This document shows, in pieces, positions 56,240 through 64,000 of a DNA stretch of 64,000 nucleotides. The position numbers were made by a program, and so were the translations under genes. How positions within the stretch are numbered: position 1 is the stretch's first letter; the number at the start of each line of letters is the position of its first letter. This DNA comes from Diphasiastrum complanatum. Taxonomy: Eukaryota; Streptophyta; Lycopodiopsida; Lycopodiales; Lycopodiaceae. The notes beneath the pieces were generated by a model that was given only the letters and a program-made list of their open reading frames with translations, ran no database searches and was not told where the DNA came from. Where the stretch lies: contig CM055092.1 of NCBI GenBank assembly GCA_029204225.1, forward strand, positions 81,926,572 to 81,990,571, written 5' to 3'.

Positions 56240-56583
56240 TCTTTTGTTATGAATTTGAATGCCTTACTAAAGATCGTAACATTTGGCGAGTTTTTAGCTT
56301 GATATCTAAATTGTGCTCTTCTGTAAAACCACTGAAAAAGTTAAATTAAATATTTGTTTTTCGAATTATGTCCACCATGATTTGTAGCTCGATAGAACGC
56401 TCCTCTAGCTTGCCAATGCGACTTTTCCATTCCTTGAGATGACCAGATACTTAAGCTCCCGTACTCTCTTGCAAAATATGTGGCATGGTGTAGAAAGATG
56501 TGTTGCAAATATTTACTGATATCAAATAAAAGTACTTTGTTTTCAGGTTGTCGCTTAGTAGGAAGAGGGGGCTTAGTCATCAA
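56240..56583 (-). pseudogene. Fragment of an unknown, possibly transposon-encoded protein
   Basis: The 80-aa frame 56341-56583 (FDISKYLQHIFLHHATYFAR, EYGSLSIWSSQGMEKSHWQA, FYRATNHGGHNSKNKYLI) is followed after a stop by WFYRRAQFRYQAKNSP. The order SxQGxEKSHW, TxHGG, then WFYR recalls, from memory, a conserved block of uncharacterised eukaryotic transposon proteins. This is a weak recollection, not a match I can verify. No start, no other domain. Confidence 0.35.
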
Positions 56584-56589
56584 AATTAT

Positions 56590-58227
56590 GGAATTATAAC
56601 TCGAAAATCAGATGGCTAAGGTTAAGGGTGGTTCTTGATAAGTGGAAAATGTAAGAGGAGGGCCAATAACAAGGGAAGAGAGTATGACTTGGTGACCATT
56701 GTACCAAAAGCTTAGATAACTATGGGTCTACTAATAGCCACATGGACAAATTCAAAAAAGGGCCTCATTAAGTAGCTCAAAAGGAAACACACATGCCACT
56801 ATACAAGAGGCCAAACTTAGTAAGCACATGTCAAAGAGGCCAAGTCACTTTTAATGCAAGAGGAGGCCTTATTTAGGGAATTGGGGGTTCAAGTGGTTGA
56901 AAACCCCATATCAAAAAGATTAATAGGCATGAGGAGCTATTTTCCATAGGCTGATGATGAAATAGCATTCAATGCCTTGGAAAAGACCGCGGAAGGGCTG
57001 AGAAAAAGAGAAGGAAAAATTAGGATGGCAAAATGAAGAAAATAGGTGGGCTCTAGGCATATAAAATTTGGCAGACGTCTGGTTGAAGGAAGCTTTTTGA
57101 AAAATTTGTTATGAGGTTGAGGTTATGGTGGTATGCAATGGGTTCAAGATCCCTTTCTCTTCACTAGTTGCTGGAGGTTCTTGATGGGATTTTCACACTG
57201 CTGGGGTGTGGTCAAAGAGTGGATAATCTGCCTCTGGTTACTGATTCTCTGGTGACATGGTTGTGAAGTTGAATTCCTGTGAGTTATCCTTTAGTGGAAT
57301 GTTGAATGTTCTTATGGATTTTGAATTTCTGCTAGATTGTTCCATGTGTGTATGTTTTGGTTTAAGAATAATGGTTATCATTCCTAGGCTGTTTGGATGG
57401 GTTGTTGTGTATATTGTTAGGATGGAACCTTTCAGTAGTGTTTATGTTGTTTTTTAAGATGCCAAGCTGAGTTTTAGAAAATTACTCCTCCTATGCCCAA
57501 CATTAAATCATAATAGTTCCCAGTGCTTCCTCTTTTGATTTACAACTGTTGATTTCTTATTGGTGAACCATGCTCTATTCTGATTCTCATCAGTAGAAAC
57601 AATGTTATCATGACAATAGGGAGAGGAACCAGCTGATTGTTAAAGAAGAAATATGCTGGAATGCATTCAGTATTTCATTTTCTAGTTTTAGTTGTGAGGA
57701 TAGCATGAGCAAGTCTATCAGTCTTGTGTAAAAAAAAAGAAACCAGTACATATGTCTTCAGTGCTCTCAGGCAAAGCCCTAAGGAGAAAGCCTGAGACTT
57801 ATGAGTTACAATGGGAGCTCTGGTGAAAGCATTAAGACTACTGCTACTTCCTTATAAAAATGCCAAATAAGGACAAGAGCTGAAGCTTCTATGAGATCAA
57901 TCTACAACTCTTCTGTCAGTGACAACCTATCAAAAGTATATTCAAGCTTGATTAGAGAGATTTGCTATCAGAAGATGGAAGTAGGATGAGAGGAGGCGGC
58001 AGATTGGAGGAGGGATACATCTGAGAAGAGCAAACTGGTGGCCGTTGGCAGCTACTGTAACCAGTAGGAAGAATGGGCAGAATCATGCTCAGTGCTATTT
58101 GCAATTACCACTTGTGTTCAACCTTTTTGTGGCTTGAAGAACTCGCTCTCGTTGTCATCCATAGCACCAACTACTCATTTTCAGTTGTGTGCTCCTCTTG
58201 ATCTACAACCTTTCACATAATGTAGCC
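56590..58227. other. Anonymous stretch, possibly an LTR with TATA-like site
   Basis: No gene recognised. GCATATAAAATTTGG near 57057 resembles a TATA box, and TGTAAGAGGAGG near 56650 could be an LTR start, but no matching second LTR, PBS or PPT is present. Confidence 0.3.
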
Positions 58228-58619
58228 AGTGAGTAGAAGGAAGAGCCAGGCAGCGATGACTAGAAGCAAACGGACCTCACGAGGAGGCGCAAGCAGAGAG
58301 GAGGAAAACAAGCGTGCTCCAGTTTCGCGACGTTGCATTTCATTTCAAAAGCCTGGTATCACAAGTGCAAGCAAAGTGTGTTGGGAAAGTGGCCTCACAA
58401 ACCATTTCTCAAATGTTGATTTTCGAATGATTGAGCCTCTTCTATTTGCTGAGTGCGAGCAACAAACCACAATGATAAGTCATAATCAGACCCATACTGA
58501 TCCAAGTGAGCGAGTGTTCAACGTAAGGGGGTAAAAGATGTTATTAAGGGATTTATTGAGTGAAGAGAGGAATGGATTGGAGAGTGGAATGTTCTAAAAG
58601 TTCAATAAAATCTAGACTG

Positions 58620-60066
58620 AATTAGAACAGAACCCACACCTTCTAGAGTTGTTGAGAATCTTAAACACTTCACCCAAGCTGAGAGGGAATCTTTGCTACT
58701 AGAACAGCAACAAGGTGCAGACAAGAAGACTTGCATGAGATGCTGAAGAGACGGGCATACAGTAGATACGTGCTGGCTCAATCCCAAGATTGAGTGTATT
58801 CATTTCCACAAGAAGAGTCACGCAGTCATGGATTGCCGCCAGAACCCGATGAACAAATCAGCGCAGAACATACAGGAGAACAACAACAGTTCATCCTATG
58901 TCGAGGAGCCCGAGAGCTCAAAGATGGGCGAAGAAGGAATGAACAGAAACTGTTTGACCGCCTACATTTGTGAAGACGTGTGTACAGCATCAACATCTGA
59001 CACACAAGAGGTAATCCTAGTCTCAGGAGCCACCTCACACTTTATGACATCAAGACGAATAATGTCTGATTTTAGAAATACAGATCCTTCAAGATTCATT
59101 GCTCTTGGAGATGAATCTAAGCATCAAGTGAACGGTATTGGTTCACTATGGCTCAACACCAATGGCAGAGATAGACGACTCGAAGACGTTCTGTTCGTGC
59201 CTACTGTAGCAAGAATAGCAGATGCAGGGATGCGTGTAACATTTTCTGACAAAGCATGTAATGTGATTGATGTCAGTACTAGTACTCTGATCGCTCAAGG
59301 CAGAAGGAAAGAAAACCTATATCATCTGAAGGTACACCTACCTGCAAATCAGGTGCATCAGACTACACACCGTAGCACAATGGTGTTGCAGAACGAAAGA
59401 ACAGAACCCTGATGGAAGCTGCCAGATGCATGATGGCCTACTCAAAGGCTCCAAGGGTACTGTGGGCTGAAGCAGTAACTACAGTCGCATACATCCAGAA
59501 CAGAACAGGCAAGTCTGGTGTTCCTCACACGATACCACATGAGCTATAATGGGGTAGAAAGCGCAACCTGTCTCACGTCAGAATCTTTGGCTGTGCAGCT
59601 TATGCACATATTCCAGATAAGATTTGAAAGAAGCTTGATGAACACTTCAAAAAATAGAGAGATGTCAGATTTGATGAGAGCAGGACAATGGCCAATGTGC
59701 TTTTAGCCTGAATAGGATATCGAATTCCATAATAAGATACACTATCAATTTTAGAAATTCGATACGTATCAATTTTTACTTAAGAATCCTAATTCGACCT
59801 AAAATCTCTAAAAGTCTATTTACATAATAGAAATGGCTAGTCTGCCATAATAAACAAAAACTCTAATTACAAACAAAAGTAAAAAGATAAAAAAGGAATC
59901 ATGTGAGCCTTCACAGAGGTGCAATCTAAGGAGATATCTTTGGAGCATGTGGCAAGTAGTGAATGTATTGCTGATATCCTCACTAAACCTTTTCAAAGAG
60001 TTACATTTGTGAAGTTAAGATCAGCCCTTGGGTTGATAAGCAAGACTATGTCATCTACAAACTAGT
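58620..60066 (+). pseudogene. Copia M: gag end, protease, integrase and RNase H scraps
   Basis: Distinct lineage. Gag tail PTPSRVVENLKHFTQAERE, then a knuckle CMRC-stop-RDGHTVDTC and a second Cys/His cluster CIHFHKKSHAVMDC. Frame 58828-59412 carries the protease, but the active site reads LVSGATSHF, so the catalytic Asp is Val. Integrase remains as HNGVAERKNRTLMEAARCM and VRIFGCAAYAHIPDK with frame breaks (59360-59700). The next ~190 bp are AT-rich. At 59910-60060 the RNase H tail EHVASSECIADILTKPF is readable. RT is entirely missing. An ORF at 58229-58534 just upstream has no recognised domain. Confidence 0.83.
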
Positions 60067-60075
60067 TGTGAGGAG

Positions 60076-60300
60076 TGCTAAATTTACACAAGCTAGTTTG
60101 AATTTTCCACTTGTAAATTGTATTGAGGCCATGTTGTGGGATGTCACAGGTGCCAAACAACATACGATACTTTTCATAAGTCTTATTCCTAACCTAGCTT
60201 TGGAATGGCACCTTTGGAATGAGGCCAAATTGTGCATAAATAGGCTAGAGAGATTCTAGGAGCTAAAAACAACAATTTTTACATTGTTTTGGATCTCAAG
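60076..60300 (+). repeat. Start of the 3' LTR of copia M
   Basis: By alignment with A-family ends, the purine stretch GTGAGGAG is followed by TGCTAAATTTACAC at 60076. TATA-like GCATAAATAG at 60234-60243. The right end could not be fixed; the LTR may continue to about 60440. Confidence 0.55.
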
Positions 60301-60449
60301 ACCTTGACCCCCAATTAGGGTGGATCCTAAGACCTATTAGATTAGACACTAGGATTAGGTCATGGATGGATCAAAGGTAGCCCTAAATGCTCAGATACGA
60401 AGCACTTATATATGTGTGAAGAACTTCAAATCATTAAAATCCAAAATAC

Positions 60450-60930
60450 TGCCCAATGGAATCGTGAACTCACTTTTGGCACACTCCGAACACTTTCTCC
60501 ACTGCAATCACTCTATTTTGTTGTACCGTACTTGCAAATACAGTCCGGGTGGCCTTCGTTTGGAGGTTATAGCCTTTCGTTTGGGTCAAAACAGATAAAG
60601 GAGGCAAAATTAAGGGCTTTTCGTGTTTTTATACTGTTTCTTCACCTTGAAGAAACTTCACACTTCACTTGTGAAGAGACCCAACTACAATTTCAGTATG
60701 AAAAATTTTAATGAAGTTGAAGGCCATAATGCACTTCAAGTCCCTTTAGCCCACTTCAAGGCTCTTTTCAAACCAATCCAATGGTTTATCTCAAACCAGT
60801 GGCCCACAGTACTTCTTGAGGATGTTATCCTGGCCCTTGATCATACTAGTTGTTGATCCAATGGTCTCTGGCCGATTTGCGTGCTGATGATCACTCTTGC
60901 AGCCACTAGGCACTACGAAGCACTGGGCAT
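60450..60930 (-). repeat. Copia D leader fragment (D6)
   Basis: Inverted match to the D4 leader (about 47820-48300), e.g. GGCACACTCCGAACAC and GGCCCACAGTACTTCTTGAGG. No LTR or coding part adjoins. Confidence 0.8.
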
Positions 60931-62451
60931 TGCTCCAACTCAAGATGTATACTTTATGTCTTCTAGAGGAAAATAATTCATGAATGCAAGTCGCTCCTGC
61001 AAATCAAGCTCGTTGAAGAACTAATCTTTCTAGTAGCAAGAGGTTGTGGCTCCCTCAACAAGGACAAGACATAGTCCTCTTCATTTTGTACATTTTCCTA
61101 CTTTTTTCAAGCTCATTTGGCATAAACAAATGTCATTCTCATATGCAACTCATTAACCCATTAATTTGTTAAGTTGCCATTAACCTGCAAATGAAGTAAT
61201 GTTGACCCATGACACGAATGCTAACATTTATAGAGATAGCAAGAAGCCATTGTAGACCATATTAAAGTCTTCACCTAAGTTTTGACTAATAATGTATTAT
61301 GGAAGGAGCTTGGCAGATGACATTCTGCTTGCCTCCTTCCTTTGCATAATGAGTTATAACCATTGTGAAATTGATTCATCATCTAGAAAAAAAAATCTTT
61401 TTTCTCCTCTGTCATGGTGTGATTAGTGTTTGTACATTTTGCTTTTTAAGGAGTCTAAAAATCGGGCAAAAAAGTCCACATGTGCTCATGACATTACAAA
61501 AAAAAAATCAACAATGACAAATATAGAGACTACGGTTCTCACCATCAAAGCTAAATTTTATTTCTCATTTCATATCTCATTTTCATGTTCAATTTTTAGC
61601 TCCAATACCCTAAAAACTTAGGGCTTCTCAACAAGCAATCAAGTACACTTGAAATTTGCCAAGGCATATATAATGACTAGCTATGTAACGAAGCCGAACT
61701 TATGTAAAAAATTTGGACCTAGAACCCTAATCTTGAATTGGGTTATCAAAGCACTCGATTGCAATTGAATTTGCCAAGCATTTCAAATTCTACTTAGGGT
61801 ACAAATGCAAGGGGCCACATGACATTTTGTTAAGGGTAATGAACCAAATGTTTGCACATTAAGGTACATCCTTAATGGGCGTTGTGGCACCGTGACCTAG
61901 GTTTCTCTCTATTGTTTTGTGCGTCTCTATCTCTCTCTCCCGTCACCTGCCAGTGATACATTTGTTTCTCGTCACCTATTTGTTATACATAGGAATTCAT
62001 TTTTGTGATTTCATAAGCATTAGCTTCTGATGGTTAAGATTAAAAAGTATAGGTATTTGGAATCTGATAATGGTCCTAGTTCATAGTCATGAATTTTGTG
62101 TGTCATAGTGTTTTATTTAGTGTTATGCAGATTGTTCTTTCTCTTTGAGATCTATCAAGTTCTAAATTTCAATTAGACTTTGCATGAGGACCTTGACTGT
62201 TCTAAAGATAACACCTCCATTATGCATGATCAATATTGATTTTCTAGTTTGTAGTGTATAGTCTTGTCGATTATATGTTTTAAGTTAACACACCGGTGTA
62301 TTTATACACCATCCAAATGATGTCATTACCAAACAATGGGGTGTTAGAAAATATGGCCTACAACTAGAATTGATGACAAATGTCATTAGCATGCCGATTT
62401 TGCCCGTCTTTGGGGTCTATGTGAGTATCATGCCTTGGGCAATCAAGTAAA
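60931..62451. other. Anonymous AT-rich stretch
   Basis: No gene or known repeat recognised; TCTCTCTATCTCTCTC near 61920 is a short CT tract. Confidence 0.4.
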
Positions 62452-63245
62452 AGCAAGGTAATCCTACTTTTGATGAGGATGGTTTGGATGTTCAAGATGC
62501 AAATGATGATGCTTTTGTGATGTCTTCATGTATGCTTGCTAATGATGGAGATCTAGATCCTTGGTGGATTGATAGTGGAGCAAGTTCACACATGACCATT
62601 CACAAAGAGTACTTCACTTTTTTGTTGGCATATAGGGATGACAAGAGGGTGATCTACACGACCAATGATGGTGAGTGTGCAATCAAAGGGATTGGCACAA
62701 TTCCAATTCCTCTCTCTGCAAATAGAAATGTTCATTTGGAGGATGTCTTGTTTATTCCATCTATTACCAAGAATTTGCTTAGTGTGAGTCAAATGCTAAG
62801 TAAAGGCCTCAAGGTGGAGTTTGATGGAGATGATTGTATGATCAAAAGGAAGGATGTCTTGATTGGAAAAGGTAAAAGGGAAGGGAAATTGTTCAAACTA
62901 GATGCTTGTGTTATTGCTAACCAAGTTGGATGTGTTGCAAGGGAGCAAATAACTATTCAAGAGGTTTGACATAAATGGATGAGATACCTCAACTTTAAGT
63001 CATTGGAGGTAATGGCTAGGAAGAAGATTGTGATAGGTCTTCCAAGTTTCTTAAGTGGCATCAAACATGTTTGTGATTCTTGTGGTTTGTCCAAGTCACA
63101 TAGACTACCTTATACTAGATCTATGTCTAAATCTACAAAGCCTTTTCAACTTGTACATTTGGATATTCATGGATTTACTAAAATTAGCATTAGTGGAGCT
63201 ATGATGTATATGTAACATTCATTGATGATTGTTTTAGATTTTGTC
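62452..63245 (+). pseudogene. Copia A4: protease and start of integrase
   Basis: Closest to A3. Frame 62484-62969 contains the intact protease site WWIDSGASSHM and NLLSVSQMLSKGLKVEF. It stops at a TGA where A2 has the Trp of VWHKRMG. The next frame (62979-63215) has the pre-integrase region, the Cys pair in CDSCGLSKSHRLPY and the integrase start VHLDIHG; the last piece reads VTFIDDCFRFC. Truncated on both sides, without LTR. Confidence 0.9.
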
Positions 63246-63953
63246 GCTTGATGATTCAAAATCCTTTCGTATTCCAATGGTCAGTTCGTTAACCGACAAG
63301 TCTCTCTTCCCGCTTTGTCCGAGGTGTTGGTCTTTCTTGCACAACTTCTATTGCTCTAGCTGCTTTTATGGGAAGTTGGGCCCTTGTTGCCTCTGCACTT
63401 ATCTCTCGGTTTTAGCAAGACAACAAGCCCATTCTTCTTGATTCAGTAGCTCATGTGGAAACATGCATTCTTCCTTTCCAACAACATCTTCGTGCGGGCT
63501 AGGATCTCATCCCTCCGCCTGTGCAAGCTTCTTTGCCTCCCTTTGAGACTTTGCTTAGCCATCAACGTGCTCATTTTCAGAAGTATCTTTTGGGAGCCAC
63601 TGCTTCTCATTGTAGCTCTAGATAAAGAGCGAGATTATTCACATGCACTCCTGGAGAAGACTTTATTCGTTTTGCTTTGGAAACATATGGGTGAGGGCAT
63701 AAAAAATTCGATGATTTTCTATCATCTTGTGCAGGTTTTGCAACGAAACTCCCAAGGACGTGGTGCTTCACCTTTATCTATCATTACGGCAAATTATTGT
63801 CAACGACTTTCTGTGACTTTACAATGCACTCAGGCACTTGCAATACTTCGACGTGCCATAGTTGCAGGAACGGCTGCTTCACAGCTTCCTACACTACCTA
63901 AACTTCCAGCTGTCTTAACTAGCGATTTAAACCAAGAAGTAGGCTTTATGTAG
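63246..63953 (+). pseudogene. Unidentified host-gene-like fragment at the window edge
   Basis: Unlike the TE sequence around it, this has balanced base use and protein-like frames. First VNRQVSLPALSEVLVFLAQL and LLLWEVGPLLPLHLS with stops. Then a 166-aa frame (63453-63953) with HALLEKTLFVLLWKHMGEGI, FYHLVQVLQRNSQGRGASPL and RAIVAGTAASQLPTLPKLPA. In its N-terminal third other frames also read sensibly (SVAHVETCILPFQQHLRAG), so there are frameshifts. A GTAGGC donor-like site occurs before the stop, so an intron might start at about 63939. Family not recognised; most likely a pseudogene fragment, possibly continuing beyond 64000. Confidence 0.4.
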
Positions 63954-64000
63954 ATACTCTGCGAGATTGTTGCTTTAATTAGTTGTGCAGTATCTCAATT

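Noticed and set aside
57030-57080. LTR promoter around GCATATAAAATTTGG
   Set aside because: TATA-like site alone; no paired LTR, PBS or PPT in reach.
1-64000. tRNA or rRNA genes
   Set aside because: No cloverleaf boxes or rRNA core sequence noticed; the TGGTATCAGAGC sites are retrotransposon primer-binding sites, not tRNA genes.

Overview
This is AT-rich plant nuclear DNA made almost entirely of nested, mostly broken Ty1/copia LTR retrotransposons, with one clearly functional-looking host gene, an alpha-expansin on the minus strand (50230-51571). The dense copia nesting, low gene density and a three-exon, gymnosperm-like expansin suggest a large plant genome, probably a conifer or another gymnosperm. 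That assignment is inference; no marker here fixes the species. I see no tRNA, rRNA, CRISPR or organellar genes.

Layout. 1-1715: 3' end of a decayed copia (A1) with its LTR, abutting copia B1 (1716-4002). 4073-4491: truncated copy of the expansin promoter, 5' UTR and first codons. 4492-11700: repeat E (copy E1), split by a complete copia, A2 (4670-10530), with a 1316-aa gag-pol ORF, two 653-bp LTRs that read as identical, PBS, PPT and a 5-bp target duplication. 11866-14557: gag scrap, LTR fragment and anonymous DNA. 14558-14971: small element with long, self-complementary terminal inverted repeats. 15300-23306: copia D1 and D2 with two copies of a ~690-bp LTR ('F') flanking a 2.8-kb stretch without recognisable protein domains. 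23307-26163: anonymous DNA with one unexplained 169-aa ORF. 26164-31610: E4, copia D3 (minus) and its LTR F. 32130-38221: another F-type repeat, element K- and possible captured gene fragments. 38222-42170: repeat E2, GC- and A-rich tandem DNA, repeat X-. 42830-49756: copia B2, A3 and D4. 50230-51955: expansin gene and promoter. 51954-56170: E3, copia D5, element K+. 56240-60450: possible transposase scrap, anonymous DNA and copia M. 60450-64000: D leader scrap, copia A4, and an unidentified gene-like fragment running to the window edge.

How the parts relate. Copia families A, B, D and M are separate lineages, and nesting gives a partial order: A inserted into B twice, and A2 inserted into E1 after E1 had been duplicated together with the expansin 5' region. 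E2 and E3 keep the empty site for A2. Of the copia copies only A2 keeps all catalytic motifs in one open frame. Others have lost key residues or whole domains. The expansin has signal peptide, HFD motif, paired cysteines and consistent splice sites. A probable 5'-UTR intron sets its start codon. Its only near copy in the window is the truncated stub at 4073-4491.
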